Assembly: GCA_009760855.2 (NCBI GenBank)
Contig: WPIO01000111.1
Span: forward strand, 682,001 to 746,000
DNA from: Cristatella mucedo
Taxonomy: Eukaryota; Bryozoa; Phylactolaemata; Cristatellidae
Length of the DNA stretch: 64,000 nt
Direction: 5' to 3'
Both the position numbers and the translations under genes were made by a program. The notes beneath the pieces are model-generated. The model saw only the letters and a program-made list of their open reading frames with translations. It was not told the DNA's origin and ran no database searches. How positions within the stretch are numbered: the first letter of the stretch is position 1; each line of letters begins with the position of its first letter. This document shows positions 1-12,899 of this stretch, piece after piece.

Positions 1-65
<65 letters not shown>

Positions 66-81
66 AAGAGAGAGAGAGAGA
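1..81. repeat. (AG)n microsatellite
   Basis: Almost pure AG dinucleotide run with one short A-rich interruption near 61-67. It begins at the window edge, so its full length is unknown. Confidence 0.97.
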
Positions 82-689
82 TTGCCTAGCTCAGCACTGT
101 GCCGGTGAAACATGTGTGTGTCGAGAGGTGCCCCCAGAAAGATCTGGCGATCAATTGTGTTAGATACTGTGATTTGGCGATCAGCTGTGCTAAATACTGC
201 TGAGAGATATGATAACTTGCAGAGATATCCTAACAGGATCAGTATTGCTCGAATGGTCATTATAAGCAGAAGCAGAGCCGATTTTGAGGTACTGCTAGCC
301 ATAAATTTCAAATAGCGCCAGTAAGTTCTAAAGAACTCATGTAATAGTGCAGGTGCTGGGCTACCACCCGTTCAAGCGTTCTGGATAAAAATAGCAGATA
401 ATAGACTGGACAGAAGTTGCTCATGTTCACACTATCTTTAGATGCTTTTTGTGAGTAGCCTGACAGCGACTATTTTTAGGCGGAAAATGACTTCCCAGAA
501 TTTCAGTGCTATATTTCTAATTGTCACGGTGGGCAGCTACAATTCTATTCATAGTATATACGTGGTTGGGGCAGGCTACCACTAACCATGTGATCATGCT
601 TCCTTTGCAGCAAATGTGAAGTGCCGAGAAAGAGAGACTGAGATCCGAGGAACGCTAGAAAATAATGTATTATTTTTTTTTAAACAGGC
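82..689. other. Unassigned intergenic DNA
   Basis: No ORF with recognisable motifs and no clear repeat structure apart from a short poly-T run near 671. Nothing supportable seen. Confidence 0.5.
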
Positions 690-1070
690 CTTCGGACAAG
701 TGGTTTAGGTAGCTGAAAAAGACTCGCAGCTGATGACTCGGCAGGCAGCCAAAAATCCTTGCATAAGCAGCATCAGTCACGGCATCCATTGACGCCGACT
801 GCCACCAGCTTTCGAGAGGTTTCGGAACCGAAGACTTGTGGTTCAAAATAATGCGTCAGCGGTTCAAAATAATGTGCAGATGGAATAACCGGCTGCCGAA
901 GGAGTACGAGGGTGCGGCAAGATTCTTCCATGCCGCTGGGGCGGTCGAGAGTGTGTAGACTGGGCTTGGTCTGTGCGGTTTTGCGAATGAAGTGATGGAC
1001 GTTGGAGTCAGGAGACTTGTCGCTCGGTCGCGCTACTAAGGCTGACGACAAATTGTCAAGAGGCTGTCAC
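690..1070 (+). repeat. LTR-like dispersed repeat, copy 1
   Basis: This block shares ordered landmarks with blocks near 3.8-4.6 kb and 32.7-33.1 kb. These are GATGACTCGGCAG at the left, a GTTTCGGAACCGA-type stretch, GGAATAACCGGCTGCCGAAG, GTGTAGACTGGGCTTGG, and TCGCTCGGTCGCGCTAC near the right end, followed by GGCTGTCAC. The size of about 380 bp and an A/T-rich site in the middle of the right half (an AATAAAGG in copy 3) would fit a solo LTR. No target-site duplication or paired LTR was established, so the class is inferred. Confidence 0.5.
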
Positions 1071-2095
1071 GTTTGGTGGCTCAGTGGTGAAATCAAGGAC
1101 GGGCGCTGGCATCGGGAGTCGACGTGAATAGAAGCGTACAGTAGATGACTTTTGCAGTGATATTTTAGAGCCCTCTGTTTTGAACCGTCAAGAAACGATA
1201 AGCCCTAATACGTCAAAAGAGCTCTTGAGAGAACCCCTAGACGTTCAAGTCTTCTGCGGCTCTTTAAGCGGCAGCAGCAAAAGGAAGAGGAGTGAAACGC
1301 CGAGCCGGAGGAGTAGCACGGGAGGCAGAATGCAAAGAGCAGGAGTGGCCACGATCGACAAAAGAGAGCAGCGGAAACGAGAGGCGCTGGTACAGTCACC
1401 ACAGAGAAGGCGGGAGCTGTTACTGCCAGGGTCGAGCGAGGCGAGGCAAGTTGGAGTAAGAGTCTAAACGATTGAAGCAGCAGTTCCGGTACCTGAAAAT
1501 GAGCTGCTACGTACCGACGTGTTACAGCACCAAGATGCTCAGTGCGTGGCTCTGCCGATCACGCTGGACTGACCGGCGAGCCGTAACAGAGCACAAGCCC
1601 AGGCAAAGCCTGGGCAAACGAGGCAAGAGACGAGCAGTATTTGACCCAGCAGCAATGGTCAAGGACAGCAGGATCAATACCAAACGAAGATCCGGAGGCA
1701 CAAGAGGTGCCGCTAGAAGAAGCCTGTGACGAGAGGAAGCTCCTCCTGAAGCTGGCGTGAGGGCAGGAGACTTGACCGGCGAGAGAAGCAAAGAGGAAGG
1801 AAACAAGAATGAGCTGAAGTGGAAGAACTTCACTGGAAAGAGCTGAGCGAGTGGTGGAGTGCTGGACCTGCTGTCATCAGATAGCTACTCACGCCTCGAG
1901 CGAAGTTCGTCCAAACGTAGCAAGATCGCGCTCCTGGCCTTTGCCTCGAGAGGTATTTCTATAAATAAAATGCCGGACAGTTGCAGGTGCTAAACAATGG
2001 ACATGGCTTACATCAGTCTCCTGATGACATAAATCCCTCAGCATAAATGTCCAGGCCTTCCAGCGAATGCCGCTGAATGCCTATCTTATGGCGTC
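1071..2095. other. Purine-rich unassigned DNA downstream of LTR-like copy 1
   Basis: Rich in AG/GA-type codons, with overlapping open frames of 60-100 codons on both strands (for example 1180-1467 plus and 1522-1833 minus). None shows a recognisable domain. Being adjacent to the LTR-like block, it could be decayed internal sequence of an LTR element, but no protease, RT or zinc-knuckle motif is visible. Confidence 0.35.
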
Positions 2096-2099
2096 GGCA

Positions 2100-2660
2100 C
2101 CTGTTGGTCCTTTTTTGTAACTCCGTCTGTAACTCCACAAAGTCACAAAGACCATGTGGGTGTTAGCAGGAGAGTTTTGTATAGCGCACTCACAGCCTAA
2201 GCGGCTTTCGGTACGCATTCGGTAGCCAACAGACTTCGTCTAACGCAAAAAAGAGAAAGTGGGAAGCATAGCAGAGTCAGGATAGCAGTTGAGGAAGTGA
2301 GTAGCATAGAAGTAGCAGCTCAGGACCGCTGAAAAAGATGTGCCATAGTCTGCAGTAGGAGAGTAGTTGTCGTTGCACAAGAATCGTGGAAGCGTGTTCC
2401 ACAGTCTAGGACTTGCAGAGCTCAAGCTTCAATCGCCAACTGTCTTTAAGCTGAGGAATGGAACAGCTAATTTATTGTCCACACAGGACCTCAGGGCACG
2501 AACAGGCTGAAACTGAAGTAGCAGTTCAACTAGGTAGGAAGGAGCCAAGCCGTGGCGGGCCTTGTGGGTCCTTGGCAGTAGATAATCTCAAAATTGGCTC
2601 CAAGCTGCTACAATTCAAGAGCCTCAGATAAGGAATATCAGTCAAAATCTAGCTGAATTA
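2100..2660 (-). mobile_element. LINE-B 3' fragment (RT C-terminus and tail)
   Basis: On the minus strand this encodes the C-terminal tail of a CR1/L2-like reverse transcriptase, including PRLWNTLPRFL and a following [14 protein letters not shown] stretch. It then runs into the family's 3' UTR (GCCGCTTAGGC and the GTGGAGTTACAGACGG-type end at the low-coordinate side). The same sequence recurs near 10.1, 11.0, 24.0, 27.1, 28.9, 31.6 and 61.6 kb. It is 5' truncated and not coding-competent. Confidence 0.8.
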
Positions 2661-3049
2661 GCTCACCGTTGTTTCAGTGTTTCTCGATTCAAACGACATA
2701 ACTTGGCCTGGTTTGCTGATCCGTCTGCAACTGCCGTCTATGGCCACTGCTGCTACCTGCGGGCTTTTGCTTCTGTAGATGACACGTGGGTGAGTACGTG
2801 GCACGAGACATGGCACGCTTCGGTGTATTGTCAGCTGTCGCCGTTTTTGCTGCCGTCGCCGACGTCGGCTTTTACTTCTATAGACGACTTGGGAGTGAGT
2901 AGTTTTCCGAGCTACTAGATTGCTTCTCGCTGGGCCACTAGAGGCGCCGACCAAGTCACGACCAAGCCACGACACAAGCTCCGAGAGTCTGACACAGGAC
3001 TTCAGGAGCTAGTGCGAAGGGTGCTCGAGCCCGTAGCCGAACAAAGACA

Positions 3050-3335
3050 GGTATAATAACAATAATAGTAATAACATTATTATTAATATATTTGTATAGC
3101 ACCCTCAGATAACTTAATTTATATGCACTCAACGTATGCTTTATTGTAAGCATGATCAAATGGTTAGTGGTAATATGCACAATGTCAACAAGTGCGACAC
3201 ATGCACAGTTTCAACATTTAAGATGCGGTTAGTGCAGTGGTAGCATGCAGTGTCAGCATACATACAGCACACAAAGGACAGATCACAAGGACCCACTTAA
3301 TGCTGTAATCAACAGATTGTTTTATGTTTCTTTTT
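3050..3335 (-). mobile_element. LINE-A 3' tail, degraded
   Basis: Starts with AAT-type repeats. It then continues through the reverse complement of the LINE-A 3' UTR (a GCACCCTCAGATAACTTAAT-like block, repeated GGTTAGTG/AGTGTCAGCA motifs and GACCCACTTAATGCTGT). It is more diverged than the next copy, which abuts it directly at about 3336. Confidence 0.65.
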
Positions 3336-3760
3336 AATAATAATAATAATAAACTTGATTCAACGCCTCAGAGAACTCAATCTCTTTCTAGGCACTATAC
3401 ATTTACTGCAAATGAAGCACGATTGTATGGTTAGTGATAGCATGCTCAATAAACAAGAATAGCATGGTTAGGGGTGACATGCACAGGGTCAGCATGCAAG
3501 TATGGTTAGTGGCAGCATGCACATTGTCAGCACGCATAAGCACTGAAAAGTCTAAGCACAAGGAACTATTAAATGCTGTGAAAAATAGGTGCGTTTTAAG
3601 TTTCTTTTTAAATGTCGTTAGGTCAGGAGATGTCGTGACACTAAATATCGTCATGTCAAAGGGATTCCGTTATGTCAGTCGGAGTGAGTTTAATACTTTG
3701 GGAGGATACGAACTAAAAGCATGGTCTACAAACGCTTCAAGATTGGTTTGAGACATAGCA
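3336..3760 (-). mobile_element. LINE-A 3' fragment
   Basis: Begins with (AAT)n and CTTGATTCAACGCCTCAGAG. On the minus strand it reads into the last codons of the LINE-A ORF (SPDLTTFKKKLKTHLF), then breaks off near 3760. It is a 5'-truncated copy typical of target-primed reverse transcription. It lies in tandem, same orientation, with the preceding more decayed tail. Confidence 0.8.
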
Positions 3761-3789
3761 AAGCAATCGAGTCAAACTAGCCGGTGAAG

Positions 3790-4615
<826 letters not shown>

Positions 4616-7069
4616 CTGCGTTCGCAGCTTGGATCCGTTCGGATGTGGAAGGCGTTAGGCCCGTAAGTAACGCAGGAGTAATTAACGAAAAGTATCCGTG
4701 GTGCATTGCTTCCGGAGTCTCCTAGCTGTTTACTTAGCTCGTAATACCCTGCTGCTCTGAGCCAACAGAGCGCTATAGTGGCCAGACCTCAAAACGGGAT
4801 CTTAGTCGATAGCTGTACGACATCCCTACTTGACTTGTATAAATCCCGTCTAGCAGGCATTCGTGCTTTCGCAACTGGGATGCTTTTGTAGGCGGAGCCA
4901 AGCTAAGTCGCTAGGCTTGAAGATGTCGAATGGGTCCTACTGCTGGCTACTGTACACCACTTCTCTCTAACCTGCATTGACAATTCATTAGGTAAAGCAC
5001 TAACTTCATTGTTCTGGCATATTCAAGTTATCTCATTCTCTTAATCTGGCTTACCTATTTGAAATATCCAGTCACTAGGCTGACCCTCATGCCACATTCT
5101 CTGATCCTACTCACCGAGCTGTTCCTTAAAACGACCCTAAATCCTTTGCAATCCGAGCCTCAGTTCATATGCACCAAAGGCCTAGGACTAGCTACCGACT
5201 TTGATAACGACATCTCCTGACTTTACGATACATAAAGCATAGCTAAGCAACCTTTCTATTCTTCATAGCATTCGCTTTGTCTTTGCAAATCATAGTTGAG
5301 TTGCTAATGCATTGTGAAATCAGGCATTCGTGTCTTGGTGTAGCCTTTTTCGGAATTATATATTGGCCGATAAGGGGAGAGATCTTGAAACCTCAGGTTT
5401 ACTGGTGCAGAGCTAGCTCAAGGGAGCTTCCCGGACTGCTCTTCTTATGGCGTTCAGCATGGATTGCTTTTATATCAGGTATTATTTACCACATGCCGCA
5501 TTCGAACACAGGGTGTATTCAACACGTCAGAATACTACGCCGCCTTTTTTATTACAACTCGAGCCAAATCCCAGTACACTGTCCGGCTCAATATAGTTAG
5601 TGCGGTTGCAGCAGTTTTGGTGCCAAGCTGCAGCCCTCTGCTATCCGTTGCCACCACCAGCGATCAGTGAGCCGATCAGTGGCAATTCGATCTACGCCGG
5701 TGTAGATAGGCATGAGGGAAACTCTCGCGACATTTCACGCCCCCCACCCCCCCCCCCGGTGAGACGCACAAAGGCAGCGAGCGATAGCAGGAAGCGCAAG
5801 ATGAAAAAGTGGATGCAAACGGAGCTCATCAGCTCCTCGCCCATTTGTAAACCGACACAGTGCAGGACTAGTAGGCGACAGCTCTCTGTTTGTCGATTCT
5901 CGCCGGCCGAGCATGAGTGGACACGAGTCGACCGAGCGACATGCTCCAGTGGGATCGAGATGGGAACGTGACATTTTTTTCTGCAGCCACTCTCTTGTCG
6001 CGAGTATGTGCTCAAGTGCGTGCCGTGTCGTTCTCAGCGCACGAACGCACACACGCACGCCACCACCCAGCTGCCAGCACCAGCGTGGCTCAGCGCTGTT
6101 TTGTCTTCTTTGAGGGAATCGCGGGTAGACATATGATATGAACTAGTGGTCGGAATGCAGTGGTCGGAAGCCTGGGTGAACCTCTCTCGGATGACAGAAT
6201 TGCTGTCGACATTTGCGATTCGTCTAAACAATTACGCTTTTGCAAACTTAAGAAAAAATTTAGTGACTGAAAGCAAAATGCCCTTTGTGGCTAGCTGTAC
6301 GCTGGCTGCTCTTTGAGGCAGGCCCTGATGCAAAATTTCCAAACTCCGGTCTTCACTTATTTATATTTACTTCGGCTTATTTATATTTACTTCAAAGTCT
6401 GCTGGCCTGGTTTTCGCCATTATTCTCCCTTTACTTACGTATATCTCGTGGGTCGGAAGGTAGTGGCAACTAGCACTATTAGCTACCGATTGCTCAGCAA
6501 GTACCATTTTGGCTGTGAGTGGGATTAGAGAGAGAGAGAAAGTCAAGTAAAATGCTGCTAGAAGTTTGTCTTCTGTGGTGCAGATTTATGTACAAAAAGA
6601 TACATTACAATCACCGGTTAAAAATTATGATTGCATTTTTCAAGTACATTACGGTATGTGTTCCGATAAAACGCATATAAGACGAATCAATGGTACCGCT
6701 TGGCTATGAAGAGGTAAAATCTGGGGGCCTGAGACTCTCCACAGGATTATATACCTGGCTCTAGAACCAGCAGAATGGCAACAGTTAGTTTACGGTGAGG
6801 ATGATCTTGAATGCTAAGGATGCATTTAGGTTGGAAAAAGTTTGCAATCAATTTGCCAAATTCAGGTCACACATTTGATTTGATTTTTTACTGACCTCTA
6901 TGAGCAGACAGCGATTTTTCAAGATGCCACGGCCACACCCTCGAGCGGCTAAATTCACCTGTGCCAATGCTGCCATTAGAGGCGCCGATAACCCCAGCAG
7001 CACTACATGTTTCCATCCTCTCAAAAGTGCTAAGTAAGTTACTCCGACGGGCTCTTTCGGGGCACTACA
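4616..7069. other. Unassigned DNA
   Basis: No coding sequence I can recognise. It contains a poly-C run at about 5745-5757 and several overlapping 60-120 codon open frames between 5600 and 6230 on both strands. None has a signal peptide, a domain motif or consistent codon use. A duplicated ATTTATATTTACTT-type stretch lies near 6358-6390. Confidence 0.45.
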
Positions 7070-8850
7070 CCTTTATCAGGCACGTCACTTGTGATCTCGT
7101 CCTGAAGTTTATATCCCAATCAAGGAAGACAACAAGTTCTTTGGACCCTATTCCCACTGTCCTGCTCCTACGTTGCGTTGATCTGCTGCTGCCATGCTTG
7201 ACTAGCATTATTAATATGTCATTAGCCTCAGGTCATGGCCTAGCACCTTTCAAAAAAGCTGTAGTCAGGCCACTTCTCAAGAAAGCGACACTAGACCAAG
7301 TGAACTTAAGCAACTACCGCCCAGTCTCACTTCTACCATTCCCTATCAAAGACAATGGAACTGGTCGTGGCACACCAGCTGAACTCATAGATCGAAACCT
7401 CACACCTTGCTAGTAAGTTCCAGTCTGGCTTTAGAGCTAATCACTCCACAGAGTCAGCGTTGCCTAGGGTATACAACAACCTACTTAAGAATGCAGACAT
7501 GGGTAGAGTGTCTCTGCTTGTTTTGCTCGATCTTTCGGCAGTTTTTGATACTATCGATCACAAAGTTCTTCTAGAGCACCACTCATCTCGCCTTGGCATC
7601 ACTGGCACTGCTCTGCAGTAGTTCAGGTCCTATCTCAGTGGGAGACTCCAGAGTATTGACGTAAATAGAAAAGATCATATTAAGTACCTCTGAAATATTA
7701 GAGTACCTAAGGGCTCCGTGCTAGGTCTGGTTCTTTTCATGGTTTACAATCTCCCTCTTGCTGATGTGATTGCCAAGCACAATCTGGGCTTTCACTTCTA
7801 TGCGGATGACGCTCAGTTGTACCTTTGCTTTGATCCCTCCCAGCCTTCGAGCACCTCAAATTCTCTCAAGTCACTTGCTGCATGTATGGATGACGCCCAC
7901 ACATGGATGGCAACACATTTTCAAAACTAAACGATGATAAAACTAACTTACTAGTTATGGGCAAACCAAGTGTGATTCAGAGATTGGAAAGGCTGACTCT
8001 CAAAATTGGCTCTGCCAGCATATCTCATGTTGAACCAGCTCGAAATCTAGGTGTCATATTCCAAAGCAACCTCTCGTTAGACGACCATATCAGCTTCACA
8101 GTCAAATCTGCCTATTTTCAGCTTCATAACATTGCTAAAATTCGTAACATTCCGTCTCGACTTCTGCAACTCACTGCTTACTGGCCTGCCAGCATGTGCG
8201 ATCAGGCAATTGCAGCTGGTGCAAAACTCCGCAGCTATGCTTGTCTGTCGTGAGCGTCGCAGTTGCCACATCACACCACTTCTCGCCGACCTGCACTGGC
8301 TACCAGTCAAGCAACGGATTGACTTCAAGGTTTTGTCGCTCACTTTTAGGTCACTTAATTCTTTGGCTCCAGCCTATCTCTCAGATCTACTACCCCACCA
8401 GGCCCAAGCATCGTACCACCAGCTTTTCGGAATCCAACAGTTTACCAATACCTTGTACAAACCGCAAATCCTTTGGAGACCGTGCATTTAGTTGGTACGC
8501 TCCCAAAGCATCGATCTCACTACCAAGTTGCCTCAGAACATCTCCTGACTAGACCACATTAAAAAAAACTTAAAAGCACGCCTATTTAGGACAGCATTAA
8601 CTGAATCCCTATGATTCGTTCTTCATGTGCTTATGGGTGCTGACACTGCATGCTGCCACTAACCAAGCTTGCATGTTGACCCTGTGCATGTCACCTATAA
8701 CCATGTTATTCATGTTATTTATCAAGCATGACATTACTCACGATTCAATCGCGTTTCCCTTGGCAGCGAATGCAAAGCGCCTAGAAGGAGATTGAGGTCT
8801 CTGAGGGCGCTTTATCAAGTGCATTATTATTATTATCATTATCATTGATG
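7070..8850 (+). pseudogene. LINE-A copy, decayed reverse transcriptase
   Basis: Plus-strand sequence follows the LINE-A ORF from the pre-RT region (DLVLKFISQS near 7085) through the RT blocks (NYRPVSLLPF, the FDTID-type block near 7545, GFHFYADDAQLY near 7790). It continues through the C-terminal region to the 3' UTR hairpin and an ATT-repeat tail at about 8822-8850. Frameshifts and stops split it into pieces of about 70-150 codons, so it is inactive. It is 5' truncated inside the linker between endonuclease and RT. Confidence 0.88.
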
Positions 8851-9690
8851 ACTGCAGTGGTACTTAAATGGGTCCATGCCAATATGTTTGGATAATCTGT
8901 TGCGAGCAAATGAGGTTTTACCTCATGTACCTTAACATTGGGGATTATGGTGATGAAATTCTAGTATTAAGAACCGCATCGCTGACAGACGTTCTTCCTT
9001 CGGTTGGATAGATCGGTCGAAGTCAGCTGCAGCACACTTCCTAGCGACGGTTTGAACTGCCTGATAATTTCGCTGTGACAACGAAGGGCTAAACCTACAG
9101 CTACGGATTCTGTCTCATAATTTCAAGAGAACCTCGTAGCCTCTTCGTGATTCAAAGAGGACTCATGCTTCAGTGTTGGCCATTGCAGACGCCTATGCCC
9201 TCTCTGGCTAACCAATTGAGGACTTTCGCTGCCCTACTTCCACCCCCCCCCCTCGCCCCCTCAAAAAGCTTTTTTACTGCCGCCGTTAGCAAGATCAAAC
9301 AATTAATATAAGCTAGGTTTGCACACACCGGTCGCCTTTTTCTTCCTCCAGCATGTGGTAATCAATTTTGGAGATCGTCAATGTCCGGATGCAGCACGCT
9401 TGAGTACCAAGTGAGACATTTCACAGCCACTGATCTAAAGCAGGTCATGTCGCTATCCGTCACCAATTTAACGGCTCCATCGCGGCTGTCGAAGAACGCT
9501 GAGTAGGCAAGGATGCACGGCCTCCTGCCTCTGCCTTGATTCTGACCGATTGCGTGAAATTTCTATAGCAAAAAAAAAACGAAACGGAGCCGTTCATCAA
9601 CACAGCTCGTCACGCAGACTCATGACTCGTGCAAGCGAAAAGATCGCGCCTCTCGTATCTGCCTCTACTGCCGCAGCATCGCTCTTCTAT
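8851..9690. other. Unassigned DNA
   Basis: No gene or clear repeat. There is a poly-C run near 9241-9255 and a poly-A run near 9570. If the exon candidate at 9699-9881 is real, this is the start of its downstream intron. Confidence 0.4.
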
Positions 9691-9698
9691 CCACTGAC

Positions 9699-9881
9699 CT
9701 GAGGCTCCGCGAAGCTCGTTGGCTTTTCATAGTGCGTTTCGTTGTAGAACCGTTGGGACAGCTGCGGCGAAGGTGGCGTCCTGCTATAATATTGGTACGG
9801 CCAAAAATGCCAGCAGGTTATGAGTGCTACCGTTAGAGCTGTTATTGCTGCGATAGCAGCCGCTTTTTTACTAGGTAGCAT
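9699..9881 (-). CDS. Candidate first coding exon of a type II membrane protein
   Basis: Seen: an ATG with G at -3 opens a 61-codon stretch beginning MLPSKK. A hydrophobic segment of about 20 residues follows (roughly residues 8-27, AAIAAITALTVALITCWHFW), then a Tyr/Pro-rich luminal stalk with an N-E-T glycosylation sequon. The frame stays open to CAG|GTCAGT at 9699/9698, a good splice donor; unspliced it stops three codons later. A short basic N-terminus, one anchor and a Pro-rich stem are typical of Golgi type II enzymes. The downstream exons were not identified, so the family is unknown and the whole call could be chance. Confidence 0.35.
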
Positions 9882-10019
9882 TCCGTTTCCGGCTACAAGA
9901 GCCTGCCGGTAGCCGTGCTCTTCTCTCAAATCGACGACCTTAAGGCTAGTGCTTCCTGGAATGTAGAGCAGTCTCAATAAGTATCTAGATTATGAATTAG
10001 ACATGCGGCACGTCGATAA

Positions 10020-10215
10020 AGTGTTTTTAATCTCAACTGCACTCCTGACTCTGCTATGCTTCCCACTTTCTCTTCGTTGCGTGCGACGAAGTCCGCTGGC
10101 TACCGAATGCGTACCGAAAGCCGCTTAGGCTGTGAGTGCGCTATACCAAGCTCTCCTGCGTAACACTCGCGTAGTGTTTACGATTTTGTGGAGTTACAGA
10201 CGGGAATACATTACA
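10020..10215 (+). mobile_element. LINE-B 3' tail
   Basis: Matches the other LINE-B tails: CTCTGCTATGCTTCCCAC, then the GGCTACCGAATGCGTACC block, GCCGCTTAGGCTGTGAGTGC, CTCTCCTGCGTAACAC and GTGGAGTTACAGACGG. It ends in ATTACATT-type repeats. It contains only the last few ORF codons plus the 3' UTR. Confidence 0.75.
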
Positions 10216-10539
10216 TTAAATTACATTTTAAACTGAAAATGAGGCTGACGGTGGAATAAATGACTGAGTACTCGTACTCTCCGAATCGGGGGGGGGCTGA
10301 CCTTGGGATGGCCGAAGTAAAGTGCTCGCATTTTTAAAGTGCGTGAGATTATTGATAACTACACGACGTTCAAAAACTATTTCAGAGCGAGTTTTTTCGA
10401 TGCCACTCGTAGGTTTACATTTCCTCGGTTCGCAAGCTAACCAAACCGATATTTCCCTATTTACTAACATCAGGACGTCTATTGGCTTGGTATTTAATTC
10501 AGTAGTAACGAGAAACCTGCTCCTGGAGAGCGTTAGCTA

Positions 10540-10757
10540 CCCCTCGTTCTGCATTATCCCCTCGTTCTGCATTATCCCCTCGTTCTGCATTATCCCCTCG
10601 TTCTGCATTATCCCCTCGTTCTGCATTATCCCCTCGTTGTGCATTATCCCCTCGTTCTGCATTATCCCCTCGTTCTGCATTATCCCCTCGTTCTGCATTA
10701 TCCCCTCGTTCTGCATTATCCCCTCGTTGTGCATTATCCCCTCGTTGTGCATTATCC
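10540..10757. repeat. 18-bp minisatellite, about 12 copies
   Basis: Tandem array of the unit CCCCTCGTTCTGCATTAT with a C/G variant at one position (TTCTGC or TTGTGC). Because the unit is a multiple of three, both strands stay open (SFCIIP on plus, MQNEGI on minus), which explains the ORFs here. No reason to consider either translated. Confidence 0.97.
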
Positions 10758-10954
10758 GCTTCCTTACTGCGCTTAGGCGCGCGCTTACGCTATGCTCGCG
10801 TTACTGCTAAACAGTAGACATTCTTCCTAGCCAGCGCATACAAATCTATTTCGCCCACACTTAACTCTCTTGGCACGTCACGCGTGCTCTACAGGAGCTA
10901 GGTCATTTACTTAGCGATATAAATGCTCAGTGTTAGCAAATACAAGCAGATGCT

Positions 10955-11151
10955 ACTTCTATGCTACTCACTACCTCAACTGCTCTCCTAACTCTGCTAT
11001 GCTTCCCAATTTCTCTTTTTTGCGTGAGACGAAGTCTGTTGGCTACCGAATGCGTACCGAAAGCCGCTTAGGCTGTGAGTGCGCTACACAAAACTCTCCT
11101 GCGTAACACCCACATGGTCTTTATGACTTTGTGGAGTTACTGACGGAGATA

Positions 11152-11182
<31 letters not shown>
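10955..11182 (+). mobile_element. LINE-B 3' tail ending in (ATC)n
   Basis: Same tail block as near 10.1 kb (TACTCACTACCTCAACTGCT, the ACGAAGTCTGTTGGCTACCG block, GCCGCTTAGGC, GACTTTGTGGAGTTAC). It ends in about nine ATC triplets instead of ATTAC repeats. Confidence 0.75.
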
Positions 11183-11183
<1 letters not shown>

Positions 11184-11819
11184 CATCAGATAACGGATAG
11201 CGTTCGACCTGGTTTTCGCCCACTGTCTCAACGCTCGCCTTTAATTACCGCGGCAGTGGGCTCGAGCAATCCGGCGTACGCGAAGCCCCTGATCAGAGAT
11301 CAAGCTCTCATTTGGCGCTACGCAGGTGACCTGTGCGTGCACATAAATCCCGCCGATCCCACTACTGATGCACAAACAGGTGGATTTCTAGTTTCTGTTT
11401 AGATATCATTACGACGGTGTGGGTATCGTGATGTCAGTCGAGAGCGAGTTCCAGGTGCAATGCCGCACGATATTTGAAGATGAGCTCGACAGCTGAACCT
11501 CGATTACGAACAGTGAACTTTACCCCGGAATAAGAACCGAACCGCTTATGAAATAGCCACGATAAGCCACCAAAGGCTTAAGAGCCCGAGACATGACCTG
11601 GCTCCCATGTAAGTCGTGGGCTGACCGCAGTCGATCTCTTACTAAAATAATACAATTCATTTGACGATCGCGCGACCTTCGCCAGTTCAGGTCAAAGCAT
11701 AATATACGCAGTGTTTTTAGAGACGCAGCGCCGGCAATATTAATTGCTAAGCCCAGCAATGGCACGCCTTCGTAATCCTGCGGGTGTCCCTGACAGACAA
11801 ACACGCAGGCAGACAGACA
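11183..11819. other. Unassigned DNA
   Basis: No recognisable gene or repeat. The minus-strand 135-codon ORF (11520-11927) runs into the SINE-A copy and has no domain. Confidence 0.45.
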
Positions 11820-11965
11820 GAAGAGCTGGTTTGGTCTCGCGGTTAAGGTGCTCGTCCCGACCAAGGTCTGACTGAGGTCGTGGGCTCGAGCCCCGAGGCA
11901 TATGTGAAGCACCTGAATAGAGATCAAGTTCTCTCGGGCACTATAAAAATGAATTTAATTTTTTC
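11820..11965 (+). mobile_element. SINE-A (tRNA-derived), copy 1
   Basis: The 5' part looks like a tRNA with RNA polymerase III promoter boxes: an A-box-like CGGTTAAGGTGCTCG and a B-box-like GTGGGCTCGAGCCCC. It is followed by GCATATGTGAAGCACCTGAA and then AGAGAT...TTCTCT and an ACTATAAAAATGAATTTAA tail. Other copies lie near 18.1, 19.7, 23.4 and 54.4 kb. Confidence 0.85.
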
Positions 11966-12895
11966 TAAGAGCAAGAAGAAACGTAAGAAGAACAGGGAAG
12001 CACACGTGATTTGCCGCATATTAACGGTAATACGAAGAAACTTTCGCTACACTCCTTTCTTTACAAGCGTCCGTCAGCTTATGCTCAAATATGCATTTTT
12101 GTAAATGCTGTATTTAGCGCTCGCTGAGTCACATGTGACAGTGACGTCCTCCTCCTGCTCCTGCTACTTGCGGTGGCCTGAAGATGGACGCAATGTCACC
12201 TTTGCCGGAGAATTTCCACCGTACCACCAGGCTACCCACAATGCACAACAACGCACAACGTCCGAATGAGACTTCAATAGCTCCTTCGCACGAAAATACG
12301 TCGATGCCGCTTGGTTTGCTGGATACCACGACCGTAGTGCGTCCACGCCGCACAGGCAGCACGTGACTGCTGTCGTCTGCCCATACGCCAGAATAGCGTT
12401 CGCTTTACACGGACACTTGATGTTCCTGCGGTTCGAAGTCTCAGCGTGGGTATTCTCATTGCTTTCCCGTAGAATAGAGAAGTCCGCGATCAGCCGCGGT
12501 CCCGCCATTGACAACTAAATCCGGCCGTAGAAGGCTGCTGAAGTGCTCAATGCCGCTGACAATAATCGCCAGCTATAACTTGTGATCTGGTAGGGGCCAT
12601 AAACAAAAGTTTCAGGATAATGCATGTCTGGCCTTGACAATTGGCTTTGCTGTCCGACGGCGGAACCGCACATCCTGCACGCCTTCGTAATCCAGGCTGT
12701 GTATTTAAGACCACAACACCGGCGTTCTCATTCGTTCGGTCCGTCCGCTCTGTAAAGGTGGGTGAGAGGGTTGTATTGTTCGCGAATCATTTTGCTTTAA
12801 GACCTGTGGTTTTTCGAAAGCCTTGTCGTTTCAACCTGTTGCAACTAGGTTCATTTCAAGGACCCACGGATGAGATCTAGCGACCTCCTTCTGGC
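11966..12895. other. Unassigned DNA
   Basis: Several overlapping ORFs on both strands between 12129 and 12514, none with a recognisable domain. I see no clear exon borders. Confidence 0.4.
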
Positions 12896-12899
12896 TGTC

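Noticed and set aside
10540-10757. CRISPR-like array
   Set aside because: Direct tandem repeat without spacers, in an animal genome.
10537-10810. SFCIIP/MQNEGI repeat proteins
   Set aside because: Product of the 18-bp minisatellite; no start context or non-repeat domain.
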